From: Candidatus Andeanibacterium colombiense | GTDB lineage: Bacteria; Pseudomonadota; Alphaproteobacteria; Sphingomonadales; Sphingomonadaceae | NCBI GenBank assembly: GCA_029202985.1 | Contig: CP119316.1 | Location: 2,646,001-2,710,000 of the forward strand | Reading direction: 5' to 3' | Length of the DNA stretch: 64,000 nucleotides | The notes under the pieces: generated by a model | What the model saw: only the letters and a program-made list of their open reading frames with translations | Told to the model about the DNA's origin: nothing | Database searches by the model: none | Position numbers and translations under genes: made by a program | Shown: positions 34,388 to 43,061 of the stretch, piece after piece | How the letters are laid out: each line of letters opens with the position of its first letter | Numbering within the stretch: the stretch's first letter is position 1

Positions 34388-36726
34388 ATGCGGGCGAACA
34401 GCTTGCCATCCCTTCCTTGTTTCCCGATCGCATCCCGGCCGAACTTCAAGAGTTCCGGCAATGGATCGTTTGGCGATTGGAGGAAAGCGACGGGGCGAAG
34501 CCGACGAAGGTTCCGTACAATGCGGTTTCCGGTGCGCTCGCGAGCGTCACGAACCCGGCGACGTGGTGCGACTTCGCGACGGCCGTTGCCGCTGCCACCG
34601 CGCCCGGCTCGACGTACAGCGGTATCGGGTTCGTCCTAACGCGCGGCGATCCGTACTCAATAATCGACCTAGACGATACGAAGGGCGACGACGACGCGCT
34701 GCGAATGCAGCTTCGTATTCACGAAGCGTTCGACAGCTATTCCGAACGCAGCCCGAGCCGCACCGGCCTGCATATCGTGGTGCGCGGTGCGGTTCCGTCC
34801 GGCCGTCGTCGCGGCAAGGCCGAACTTTATCATAGCGAACGCTATATGACGTTTACCGGCGACGTGTTCGACGCGAAGCCGATAGCCGATCGACAGGAAG
34901 CCCTAACGCAGCTTTGGCACGAAATGGGCAAGGGCGGTGCGGCGGCGCTGTACGACGGCAATTCGCCAGAACGCGAGCCGGACGAAATCGTACTCGATCG
35001 CGCCATGCGGGCGAAGAACGGGACGAAGGTCCATGCGCTGAATGTGGGCAATTGGCAGGCGTACTATCAATCGCAATCCGAAGCCGATTTCGCATTCGTC
35101 GATATGCTGGCGTGGTACACGCAGAACCGCGCACAGATTGATCGTATGTTCCTAGCGTCCAAGCTAGGCGAACGCGATAAGGCGCAGCGTAGCGATTACC
35201 GCAATTACATGATCGACAAGTCGTTCGATCGAATGTTGCCGCCGCTCGATTTCGACACGCTTACGAACGCTATTCGGGATCGTGTCGAACAGGCAAAACG
35301 CGACGCGGCCGAACCGCACGCGCCGCCGCCGCCACTCGACGACGCCGGGGGCGAGATAGAGCCGCCCCCAGGACTGCTAGGGGACATTGCCCGGTTCATC
35401 TACAGCGCCGCGCCCCGGCCGGTGCCAGACATAGCTATGGCGGGCGCGATCGGCTTCCTAGCGGGCGTCGTCGGCCGGGCGTACAACGTGTCCGGCACAG
35501 GCTTGAACCAGTACGTGCTATTGCTCGCGCCGACCGGCACGGGAAAGGAAGCGATAGCCTCCGGCATATCGCGCCTAGTGAAGTCGCTTACCGGAATGGC
35601 GTTGCCGGGCTTTCCGCCGTTCGCCGCGTTCGACACGTTCCGGGGGCCGTCCGATATGGCTTCGGGGCAGGGTTTGCTTAAGGCGCTGTCCCGTCGCAAC
35701 CCGCCGTCCGTTTACTGCATCGTCGGCGAGTTCGGCCTTAAGTTCAAACAAATGGCCGACGAACGCGCGCAACAGCACGATACGTCGTTGCTGCGCGCCT
35801 TGCTCGATTTGTACAATAAGTCCGGCCGCGACGATACGGTTGGGGAAACAGTCTATTCCGACAAGGAAAAAAACACGGCGACGATCGTTGCGCCCGCCGT
35901 TTCGATCATCGGCGAAAGCACGCCGGAAACCTTCTACAGCACGCTTACCGAAGGCATGATCGCCAACGGCTTGCTGCCCCGCTTTACGATCATTGAGTAC
36001 AACGGGCCGCGCCCGCGTCGCAACCCGGCCGCGCAGTACGAACAGCCGAACGCCGATCTAGTCGAGCGGTTGGGCAAGCTAGGCGCGTTGAGCCTGCACG
36101 AAAACGCGAACAACAGCGTTATCCAAGTCGCGACAGAACCGGACGCCGAAGCGTTCCTAAACGAGTTCGATATTTACTGCGACGATCAGATCAACGGCAC
36201 GGGCCGGACTGTGACGCGCGAACTTTGGAACCGTGCCCACATTAAGGCGCTCAAACTGTCGGGATTGATCGCGGTTGGCGTCGATCCGTACGCGCCTCGC
36301 ATTACGCTAGAGTTCGCAAAATGGGCGCGGCAGCAAGTCGAACGGGACGTGCGCCGGTTGCTCGCGCGGTTCGAAAGCGGCGAATTCGGGATCGTCTCGC
36401 GCGTGACGGATCACGACAAGCAAACCGCGTTCGTCTTGAAAAAGTGTCTCGACTGGATCACGAAGGCATACGACGAACTGCCGAAGGTGAAGCCGCCGTA
36501 TCCGCGCGGCTTGCACGACGCCCATATCGTCCCGCTTATGTATCTGTCGCGCACGTGCCTTTGTGTTTCCGCCTTCAAGAACGATAGCAACGCGACGCAG
36601 GCGCTTAAGCGTGCGATTCAGAATTTGGCGGACGAAGGAACGCTACGTCGGCTTACGCCTGTCGAACTGTTGCCGTTCCAATTCAACGGCGAAGCGTACG
36701 CTATAACGAACGCAGGCGCGATATGA
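34384..36726 (+). CDS. Primase-helicase-like replication protein (prim-pol plus DUF3987-type ATPase)
   Basis: A 780-residue protein. The N-terminal domain has IDLDD (D95, D97) and, 30 residues on, SPSRTGLHIVVRG, the acidic and histidine motifs of archaeo-eukaryotic-type primase-polymerases in phages and plasmids. The central ATPase has Walker A APTGTGKE (382-389) and later VGEFGLKFKQMADERAQQ, as in DUF3987/virus-type helicases. It would initiate replication of the excised island, probably at the repeat array just downstream. The start at 34384 is coupled to the previous stop; an in-frame ATG at 34357 is less likely. Confidence 0.82.
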   Translation: MNAGEQLAIPSLFPDRIPAELQEFRQWIVWRLEESDGAKPTKVPYNAVSGALASVTNPATWCDFATAVAAATAPGSTYSGIGFVLTRGDPYSIIDLDDTKGDDDALRMQLRIHEAFDSYSERSPSRTGLHIVVRGAVPSGRRRGKAELYHSERYMTFTGDVFDAKPIADRQEALTQLWHEMGKGGAAALYDGNSPEREPDEIVLDRAMRAKNGTKVHALNVGNWQAYYQSQSEADFAFVDMLAWYTQNRAQIDRMFLASKLGERDKAQRSDYRNYMIDKSFDRMLPPLDFDTLTNAIRDRVEQAKRDAAEPHAPPPPLDDAGGEIEPPPGLLGDIARFIYSAAPRPVPDIAMAGAIGFLAGVVGRAYNVSGTGLNQYVLLLAPTGTGKEAIASGISRLVKSLTGMALPGFPPFAAFDTFRGPSDMASGQGLLKALSRRNPPSVYCIVGEFGLKFKQMADERAQQHDTSLLRALLDLYNKSGRDDTVGETVYSDKEKNTATIVAPAVSIIGESTPETFYSTLTEGMIANGLLPRFTIIEYNGPRPRRNPAAQYEQPNADLVERLGKLGALSLHENANNSVIQVATEPDAEAFLNEFDIYCDDQINGTGRTVTRELWNRAHIKALKLSGLIAVGVDPYAPRITLEFAKWARQQVERDVRRLLARFESGEFGIVSRVTDHDKQTAFVLKKCLDWITKAYDELPKVKPPYPRGLHDAHIVPLMYLSRTCLCVSAFKNDSNATQALKRAIQNLADEGTLRRLTPVELLPFQFNGEAYAITNAGAI

Positions 36727-36735
36727 GCGCACAGC

Positions 36736-36970
36736 TTATTGTGGCAGGCCCAAGTTATTGTGGACTTATTGCGACTAAGTCACTGATTATTATAGGTTAT
36801 TGTGGTTATTGCGTTATTGCGGGCGGACCCCCGAACCGGCCCGTTTCTCGTACGTGTGAAAGCGATTTTCCTTCCACATACAATAACTACAATAAGTACA
36901 ATAAGTTTACCAAGAAACGGCGGTTTTCTGCGCCTTTCCGGCTTATTGCGATCCTGATTGCGCGCAATAA
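36736..36970. repeat. Iteron-like array (candidate replication origin)
   Basis: TTATTGTG or TTATTGCG occurs directly at 36736, 36755, 36766, 36797, 36806, 36814 and 36943. Inverted forms (ACAATAA, CGCAATAA) are at 36880, 36889, 36898 and 36963. The spacing is irregular, and the six clustered direct copies face three clustered inverted copies. It directly follows the primase-helicase gene, like the crr/ori region of P4 satellites. The rest of the 36727-37100 stretch has no gene; the open frame across it has no coding character. Confidence 0.65.
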
Positions 36971-37100
36971 GTACGTCGAGCGCGGCGCGCTTCGGGCAAA
37001 CGGAATTAAACTCCGTATGGAACGGCTTAATTGCTTGCGTTTCCGCGCGCGCTCGCGAACAATGTACGTATCTACCTACAAACAAGAGCGTGCGTTGCCC

Positions 37101-37454
37101 ATGAATAGCCCCGCCATAGCACCCGCCCTGTCGCCCGCTGGCACCCGTGTGGGCAATGGCAGCGCGCTTCTTGCCGGGATCGACGGCCGAAGCACCGGCG
37201 CACGTCGGTTTAAGGAAGTCGTGTCCGAACTGTGCGCCGGAATGACGGACGCACAACGGCAACCGTCCGGCGTGCAAATGTTGCTCGCGCGTCGGGCCGC
37301 AACGCTGTCGATATGGTGCGAGGAAGCCGAAGCGAAAATGGCGCGCGGCGATCCGATCGACATTGGCGAATTCACGTCGGCGACAAACGCGCTGCGTCGC
37401 ATTCTATCGGACGCGGGGTTGATTTGCCCGCCGTCCCCTCAATCGAAACTTTGA
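37101..37454 (+). CDS. Island protein of unknown function
   Basis: A 117-residue protein starting MNSPAIAPALSPAG after the origin-like region. It has a helical C-terminal half (MLLARRAATLSIWCEEAEAKMARG) similar in character to small phage accessory proteins. The open frame extends upstream through the iterons to 36723, but that part is improbable as protein. It is followed 11 bp later by the next gene. Confidence 0.6.
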   Translation: MNSPAIAPALSPAGTRVGNGSALLAGIDGRSTGARRFKEVVSELCAGMTDAQRQPSGVQMLLARRAATLSIWCEEAEAKMARGDPIDIGEFTSATNALRRILSDAGLICPPSPQSKL

Positions 37455-37465
37455 AAGGAACTACA

Positions 37466-38143
37466 ATGGCGGACGATTATCTTGTCGGGCAAATGTACGC
37501 TGCACCGGACCTTGCCGAAGCGTCGGCGAACGATCCTGTCGTGCTGAATATGGAGCGGGCGCACGACTATCTGCGCAAGAATTTCGAAGCGATCAACAAA
37601 TCGCGCGCGACGCCGGACCCGATGCTTACGGCCGACGCGAATTTTATGGATGCGATGGAGCGTTCCGACCGCTGGCTTCGCGAAGGCGCGAAACGAATGG
37701 AAACAGCCCGGACGGACGCCGAACGGACTATCGCGACCCTAGACCGCGAAATGGCCGATCACTTGGCGTTGCGGGAAGGCACGTATTCGAGCGAAATTCG
37801 GGCGCACTTCGCGGGCTTGGATAAGAACGCACGGATAAGCGCACTACGGGCCGCGATCGAAGCGTTCGACAAAGAGACGCTAGCGGCCGTCCTGACAGCC
37901 CCTCCTTATCTGTCGGGCTTCACCCCCGAAGATCAAGCGTTGTTCCATCGCATTTATGCGGAACGCCACGCGCCGAAAATGATCGCCCGCAAAGCCGTCA
38001 TTCAAAAGGCACTCGATACCAATTTCCGGGCCTATAACGGCGCGATCGTCGAACATGAACGCATGTTCCCGAAAGGCGAAGTCGCCAACGTACAGGCCCG
38101 AAAAGAGAAGGCGCGGAAGGCGAAGGAAGAAGTCGTCGTCTAA
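37466..38143 (+). CDS. Island protein of unknown function, helical
   Basis: A 225-residue highly charged, mostly helical protein with a coiled-coil-like region around residues 75-95 and a lysine-rich end (KEKARKAKEEVVV). AAGGAAC precedes the start. No family recognised; a structural or nucleic-acid-binding accessory role is possible. Confidence 0.65.
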   Translation: MADDYLVGQMYAAPDLAEASANDPVVLNMERAHDYLRKNFEAINKSRATPDPMLTADANFMDAMERSDRWLREGAKRMETARTDAERTIATLDREMADHLALREGTYSSEIRAHFAGLDKNARISALRAAIEAFDKETLAAVLTAPPYLSGFTPEDQALFHRIYAERHAPKMIARKAVIQKALDTNFRAYNGAIVEHERMFPKGEVANVQARKEKARKAKEEVVV

Positions 38144-38224
38144 ACCGTGCCCGCGTGCCCGTGCCGCCTACGCCGGGAACCCCGTCACGGGCACGCACCC
38201 ATTTCCGAACTGAAAGACAAGACA

Positions 38225-38398
38225 ATGGACGAATGGAAGCCGAACGAAATTACGCGCGAGCCGCCGCGCGTCGTGCTGCAATCTGAATTCCTGCCAATGG
38301 ACGAACCGCCGTCGCTTGAAGAACTGTTCGCCAACGCAGCGGCGATCGACGACGCGCTAGGCGAACGACGCCCCACAGGCCCGACACGGCGGCTCTAG
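38225..38398 (+). CDS. Small acidic island protein
   Basis: A 57-residue protein beginning MDEWKPNEITREPPRVVLQS. It is acidic in the middle (DEPPSLEELF) with a basic tail, and the ribosome site is weak. Too short for family assignment; size and charge recall anti-repressors or phage inhibitors, but nothing specific supports this. Confidence 0.45.
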   Translation: MDEWKPNEITREPPRVVLQSEFLPMDEPPSLEELFANAAAIDDALGERRPTGPTRRL

Positions 38399-38482
38399 GC
38401 TGGCACCGGGCCGCGTTGCGGCCGTGATGCAGCCGCCTGCCACTGTAGCGCCCCGGCACGCCCCTGTGGGCATTTCGCCCGG

Positions 38483-39571
38483 CTAGATCGCGTCGTCGTC
38501 TGCCACGTCGGCAGCTTCCTCAACGGCAGCTTCCTCAACGGCGGCTTCGGCCGCATAAACGGCCTTACGTCCGGCAAGCCATGTGGCACCCGCTTCGGAG
38601 AGAAACGCGGTAAGTCGATCCGATAGGCTCGAATTCTTTTCGACGTGATTAGCGTAGTACACGAATGACGCGACAGCGGTTCGTTGTTTGATCGGGTCCC
38701 ATAGTTCGACGATCCGAAGCATATCCGTCACGTCGAGCGGAATAAGCCCTATCGCTTCCAACGCTTCGCGTACGCCGTCGTCGAAGCCGGTTGCGGCGAT
38801 CACGCCTAGCGCGCCCCTACGGCCGGTTCGGTTGGCGAAATCTTCTAGATCGGGAACGGCGTCCGCCCCGATTTTGTATTGTTTCACTTCGGCCGAAATC
38901 GCTAGCCGACTGCCTTCCCAACCGTCCACGTCGCCGACGCGCTGTAGGCGTTTCGATCCCGTCCGCACTTTGTCGATTTCGATTTGAAGGTGCGGATTAT
39001 CGGCGCGAAGAAAGCCGAATACGATCCCTTGGAAAGCTGCGCCGGTTTTTTCGCCAACCTTAGCGGCCATATCGAAATCTTCGAGTAGCAGCCGGAACAG
39101 CGGCGGTTCTACTTCGATCGTTGCGGGATCAAATTCCTGGCTCTTTAGCGTGTCCAATACGAACTGATTTACGCGGCCCCGAAGTTCGGCAAGCTGTTCA
39201 CTGCTAATCGTCGCGAGCGCGTCGAGCCAATGTTTGTAATCCGGCCACGCCTGCGTGGCGTGCGGCGCGGCGCTCGGATAATCGAACCGTTTATGTTCGG
39301 CCCGGTAGAACCGTTCGGCCTTATTGTAGAAGCTGCGAATTCCGACCGTCTTTCCGTCCGGCATGAAAACGCTCAATTGATTGACTTGCTTGCCTTGCGC
39401 GTTCGCCGTTTGGCGAGGGAATGCGACAAGCAATTCGTCGAAATTCGCGAAGCCCCGATTCGGCGTGTCTAGATGCTCAAAAAGGTCGATCAGCGCGACA
39501 AGCAACCCGGCCGTAAATTTGCGATTCGGGAAACCCGCTTCGAAGTCATCGAAAAGCTGGTCCGGCGTCAT
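38483..39571 (-). CDS. Candidate type II restriction endonuclease
   Basis: A 362-residue soluble protein. GDVDGWEGSRLAISAEVKQY has the spacing of a PD-(D/E)xK nuclease core (D214 or D216, E228, K230). It is coupled by a 4-bp overlap behind a DNA methyltransferase, the usual arrangement of a type II restriction-modification pair. I cannot assign the family or target site. The C-terminus ends in an acidic repeat (EEAAVEEAADVADDDAI) encoded by a duplicated 15-bp unit at 38510-38539. Confidence 0.65.
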   Translation of the reverse strand: MTPDQLFDDFEAGFPNRKFTAGLLVALIDLFEHLDTPNRGFANFDELLVAFPRQTANAQGKQVNQLSVFMPDGKTVGIRSFYNKAERFYRAEHKRFDYPSAAPHATQAWPDYKHWLDALATISSEQLAELRGRVNQFVLDTLKSQEFDPATIEVEPPLFRLLLEDFDMAAKVGEKTGAAFQGIVFGFLRADNPHLQIEIDKVRTGSKRLQRVGDVDGWEGSRLAISAEVKQYKIGADAVPDLEDFANRTGRRGALGVIAATGFDDGVREALEAIGLIPLDVTDMLRIVELWDPIKQRTAVASFVYYANHVEKNSSLSDRLTAFLSEAGATWLAGRKAVYAAEAAVEEAAVEEAADVADDDAI

Positions 39572-40572
39572 CGTTCAACGCGCAACTTCGAAAGTGCGTC
39601 GAAGGCTGATTTGCCCATGCCGAAGAATTGCGGGTCGCGTTCCGTGCCTATCGCGCGGTATCCGACAGCTTCGGCGGCTGCGAGCGTCGAGCCGCTACCG
39701 GCGAACGGATCGTACACGATACCGATGCCAAGCGGCAGGGATGCCCGGACAAGCTGGCGAAGGAAGCGTTGCGGTTTCAGGGACGGGTGCGGCGCAATCT
39801 CGCGCTCTATTCCACGCGTCGGCGAACACAGAATAACGTCTTTGAACGGCTCGCTATCGGACACGCGGCGCAATCCACCCGTACCCCATTTGCGTAGGTT
39901 GTGCGCGGCCGTGCCGTCGAGCGGCTTCCGAAATATGCCCCACGGCTCCCAACAGGATCGGGCCATCATCGAAACGTCCGCGAACTCGCGTTCCGCCCCT
40001 TTTGGACGATCGCCGCCGCGTAGCGTCTGCACAAGCCGGATCACTTCACCGCGCTTTTCCAGTCCCACGCTCTGAAAGGCATGGAACTCCATCGTTGAAA
40101 GCAACGGGTTTGCGGCCGTGAATACGTGCCCGCCCGGCACTAGCGCCCGATGAATGCCGAACGCGACAGCCGTAAAGAACGCATGGAGCCGGGATCGTTC
40201 GTCGTCGGACAGTACCGTAAAGCGGGGCAAGGGTGCGCGCCGCACGCCGTCGAGCGTTGGCGGCATACGCCACACGCCGCCCTTTCCCGCACGCATCTTT
40301 CGTTGGTTTATCTCGTCGTACTCGATCACGCCGTACGGCGGGTCTGTGACCACGGCGTGAATTGAGTTCGGCGGTAGTTCGGAAAGGAAATGCACGGCGT
40401 CGTCGAGAAAGTACGTAGCATTGCCGGACAGATGCTCGCGCCGCTGTTCGCCGCTTTTCCGAACTTCATTCCATAGGCGATCGACGTTTTCGACAAGTTC
40501 ACCACGCCAGCCCGCCGCGCGGCTACCGTTCGAAGTTCGCGATGCTACCGTTCTCAGATTTCGTTGAGCCAC
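39568..40572 (-). CDS. DNA adenine-N6 or cytosine-N4 methyltransferase (type II RM)
   Basis: A 334-residue methylase with the catalytic motif IV DPPYG (residues 77-81) before the SAM-binding motif I DPFAGSGS (288-295), the beta-class order. The long middle segment would be the target-recognition region. The start is GTG at 40572 with GAGGGG upstream; no ATG fits. It protects host DNA from the coupled endonuclease. Sits at the right edge of the island, transcribed away from the tRNA. Confidence 0.88.
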   Translation of the reverse strand: MAQRNLRTVASRTSNGSRAAGWRGELVENVDRLWNEVRKSGEQRREHLSGNATYFLDDAVHFLSELPPNSIHAVVTDPPYGVIEYDEINQRKMRAGKGGVWRMPPTLDGVRRAPLPRFTVLSDDERSRLHAFFTAVAFGIHRALVPGGHVFTAANPLLSTMEFHAFQSVGLEKRGEVIRLVQTLRGGDRPKGAEREFADVSMMARSCWEPWGIFRKPLDGTAAHNLRKWGTGGLRRVSDSEPFKDVILCSPTRGIEREIAPHPSLKPQRFLRQLVRASLPLGIGIVYDPFAGSGSTLAAAEAVGYRAIGTERDPQFFGMGKSAFDALSKLRVER

Positions 40573-40630
40573 TCGAACCCCTCATTTTTCTATCGCCTAC
40601 GAATCAGAACCGGGCGTCGCCGTCAACGCT

Positions 40631-40653
40631 TAGCATTTTCCGACTGTAGGTAG
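40631..40653 (+). repeat. Arm-type repeat, right end
   Basis: TAGCATT (40631-40637) and TGTAGGTAG (40645-40653), repeating the left-end pair at 31999-32018 in direct orientation, 65 bp inside the right att site. Confidence 0.5.
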
Positions 40654-40717
40654 AAGCGGGGATCGGCCGCGCCGCCTCTAAGTTTCTGTCGTCATTTCAA
40701 CAGCTTAGGGGAGGCGA

Positions 40718-40731
40718 TGGCGGAGACGGAG
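40718..40731. repeat. Right attachment site (att) within tRNA-Ser 3' end
   Basis: TGGCGGAGACGGAG, the complement of the tRNA 3' end including CCA. Direct repeat of 31874-31887. The tRNA stays complete on this side. Confidence 0.75.
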
Positions 40732-40810
40732 AGATTCGAACTCTCGGTACCGGATTTACCAGTACGACGGTTTAGCAAACCGTTGGTTTCAGCCACTCAC
40801 CCACGTCTCC
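40718..40810 (-). tRNA. tRNA-Ser(GCU)
   Basis: A 93-nt gene read on the minus strand. The acceptor strand GGAGACG pairs with CGTCTCC next to the encoded GCCA end. The anticodon loop contains GCT flanked by the stem GGTTT/AAACC. A long variable arm (TACTGGTAAATCCGGTA) marks it as a class II serine tRNA, and GAGTTCGAATC is the T-loop. Target of island integration. Confidence 0.95.
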
Positions 40811-41000
40811 GGATCGCAGCGGCAGGCGCGCGCTATAACGGCGGTGTGGCAGCGCGGCAAGTGGGGCTTTGCGCCGAAACAGGACTCGCCCTGCCGCAAA
40901 AGCGACTCATCTTGCCGAGTGTTCATTGTCCCTTCAGCGCCGGGGGATTCTCTTGGGGGATGGATTGGTCGCATTTCTTGGGAAACGAGGGTATTTTATC

Positions 41001-41801
41001 ATGATCGAGCTCGCCGCTCTGGGGCGCCGCCGGGCGCTGGCATTCATGCTGGCGCTGGCCGCGCTGGTGGGTGCCATGCCTGCCGCCGCGCAAGTGCAGT
41101 CGATCGACCCGAACGCGGGAATCGATGCCGATCTGGCGCCGCCGCCGTCGTCCTCGCCGAGCTATCCTCCGCCGAGCGACCCGGCCTATCCGCGCAGCGG
41201 TGCTTCCCCTTCGATCGACCCGGCCCAGGTCCCGGCCGATCCGGTGGTCACCTCGAGCGACAGCTCGACCGCCGCGAGTCAGGCTTCGGCCAAGCCGGCA
41301 CTCGCCGCCGGGCAGGGCGACACCTACAAGGAAGACGATCTGATCGGCGCGGCCGAAGGCGTGTTCGGCAAGGGCGCCGAAGGCCTCGCGCGGATGATCG
41401 AGGATATCCTCAAGAAGCAGGGCGAGCCCAATGGCTATATCGTCGGGCGCGAAGGCGGCGGTGCGCTGTTCTTCGGCGCGCGCTACGGTTCGGGCACGCT
41501 CTACCACAAGGTCGAGGGGCAGCAGCCGGTGTATTGGCGCGGGCCGTCGCTCGGGCTCGATCTCGGCGCGAATGCCGCCAACACCTTCGTGCTGGTCTAT
41601 AATCTGTTCGATACCGACGATCTGTTCGAAACCTACGGCGCGGCCGAGGGCCAGGCCTATGTGGTCGGCGGCTTCAACGTCTCCTACCTCAAGCGCGGCG
41701 ATGTGGTGCTGATCCCGGTGCGGCTGGGCGCGGGGCTGCGGCTGGGGCTCAACGTCGGTTACATGAAGTTCTCGAAAAAGCAGAAGTGGTTGCCGTTCTG
41801 A
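41001..41801 (+). CDS. eipA: EipA-family (DUF1134) periplasmic envelope protein
   Basis: A 266-residue secreted protein. A signal peptide ends MPAAAQ, then comes a proline/serine-rich linker and the DUF1134 domain from about residue 98: YKEDDLIGAAEGVFGKGAEGLA, GALFFGARYGSGTLYHKVEG, PVYWRGPSLGLDLGANA. EipA is a small beta-barrel protein needed for cell-envelope integrity in Brucella and conserved in alphaproteobacteria. The start at 41001 gives a proper signal sequence. It lies just outside the island. Confidence 0.9.
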   Translation: MIELAALGRRRALAFMLALAALVGAMPAAAQVQSIDPNAGIDADLAPPPSSSPSYPPPSDPAYPRSGASPSIDPAQVPADPVVTSSDSSTAASQASAKPALAAGQGDTYKEDDLIGAAEGVFGKGAEGLARMIEDILKKQGEPNGYIVGREGGGALFFGARYGSGTLYHKVEGQQPVYWRGPSLGLDLGANAANTFVLVYNLFDTDDLFETYGAAEGQAYVVGGFNVSYLKRGDVVLIPVRLGAGLRLGLNVGYMKFSKKQKWLPF

Positions 41802-41879
41802 CCGATGTTTGAGCAAAACCGCGCGCGAACCGACGATCGGGGCTTGAACTCGCGCGCGCTCGGAGCCAAAGCGCGCGCC

Positions 41880-43058
41880 ATGCTCGAGACACTTACCCAG
41901 CAGCCGCCCGACGCGCTCCTCGCCCTGATCAAGCTCTATGGCGCGGATCCGCGCGCCGACAAGATCGACCTCGGGGTCGGGGTCTATCGCACCGGGCAGG
42001 GCGGCACACCGGTGTTCGCCGCGATCAAGGCGGCCGAGCGGAAGCTGGTCGATGAGCAGGATTCCAAGGCCTATCTCGGGCCGGAGGGTGACATGGAGTT
42101 CGTCCATGCGCTGATGCCCTATATCTTCGGCAAGTCCGACCCCAGCATGGGCGGCCGCATCGAAGGGATGCAGACTCCGGGCGGGACCGGCGCCGTGCGC
42201 CTCGCGGTCGGGCTGGCCAAGGGCGCCGGCGTCGGCACCGTATGGATGGGCACGCCGAGCTGGCCCAACCACGCGCAGATCCTCAAGGACGTGGGCTTGG
42301 CGCTGAAGGGCTTCACCCACGCTGCGGCGGACGGCACAGCTGACATGGATTCGCTGCGCGCCGCGCTGAACGAAGCCGCGCCGGGCGACGCGATCCTGCT
42401 GCACGGCTGCTGCCACAACCCCCTTGGGATCGATTATACCGAGGCGCAGTGGGACGAGATCGCCGCGCTGCTGTCTGAGACCGGTGTGCTGCCGATCCTC
42501 GACCTCGCCTATCAAGGCCTCGGCCGGGGCATGGAAGAAGACGCCTATGGAGTGCGCAAGGTTCTGGCTTCGGTTCCGGAAGCGCTGATCGCCTATAGCT
42601 GCGACAAGAATTTCGGCCTCTACCGCGACCGTGTCGGTGCGGTCTACGTACTGGCTTCGCAGTCCGGACAGCTGGGCGCGATCCTTTCGAATGGCCATGC
42701 GCTGGCGCGTGCGGCCTGGTCGATGCCCCCCGATCACGGCGCGGCCGCGGTGCGGCTGGTGCTGGCCGATCCGAAGCTGACCGCGCTGTGGCAGGACGAA
42801 CTCGACACCATGCGCACGCGCATGCGCCAGGTCCGCGACCGGCTCGCCGCGGCGGGCAAAATCGGCAGCCTCGATCTGACGCCGTGCGGCACGCAGAACG
42901 GGTTGTTCTCGGTGCTGGCGCTCACGCCCGAGCAGATCCTCAAACTGCGCGAAGATCACGGCATCTACATGGCGGGTTCGGGCCGGATCAACATCGCGGG
43001 CCTGACCATGGGCAACATCGAGAAGTTCATCGCCGATCTGGCTACGGTGACCGCTTAA
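41880..43058 (+). CDS. Aspartate/aromatic aminotransferase (class I)
   Basis: A 392-residue PLP enzyme of the AspC/TyrB group: LGVGVYRTGQG at the N-terminus, GGTGAVRLA, HGCCHNPLGID, D208-x-x-Y211 in DLAYQG, the Schiff-base K243 in YSCDKNFGLYRDRVG, and substrate-carboxylate arginine in GRINIAGL. It transfers amino groups between aromatic or dicarboxylic amino acids and 2-oxoglutarate. The start is placed at 41880, where homology begins; no strong ribosome site is visible, so the longer frame from 41805 cannot be excluded. Confidence 0.92.
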   Translation: MLETLTQQPPDALLALIKLYGADPRADKIDLGVGVYRTGQGGTPVFAAIKAAERKLVDEQDSKAYLGPEGDMEFVHALMPYIFGKSDPSMGGRIEGMQTPGGTGAVRLAVGLAKGAGVGTVWMGTPSWPNHAQILKDVGLALKGFTHAAADGTADMDSLRAALNEAAPGDAILLHGCCHNPLGIDYTEAQWDEIAALLSETGVLPILDLAYQGLGRGMEEDAYGVRKVLASVPEALIAYSCDKNFGLYRDRVGAVYVLASQSGQLGAILSNGHALARAAWSMPPDHGAAAVRLVLADPKLTALWQDELDTMRTRMRQVRDRLAAAGKIGSLDLTPCGTQNGLFSVLALTPEQILKLREDHGIYMAGSGRINIAGLTMGNIEKFIADLATVTA

Positions 43059-43061
43059 CGG

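Larger units (their letters stand above)
31874..40731. mobile_element. 8.9-kb integrative island (satellite-like) at tRNA-Ser(GCU)
   Basis: Bounded by a 14-bp direct repeat of the tRNA-Ser 3' end. Contents in order: tyrosine integrase, basic DNA-binding-like protein, AlpA-type regulator, unknown protein, primase-helicase, iteron-like origin, three unknown proteins, and a restriction endonuclease/methyltransferase pair. Composition differs from the host: CTAG, rare outside, appears more than twenty times by eye, and CTA, CGA and GAA codons are frequent. No capsid, tail, relaxase or conjugation genes are present. This fits a P4- or PICI-like satellite or a small replicative island that needs a helper. 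Confidence 0.8.

Noticed and set aside
36723..37100. Upstream extension of the 37101 gene through the repeat array
   Set aside because: The translated part consists of iteron-encoded runs such as YNNYNKYNK and has no protein character; the array is better explained as an origin.
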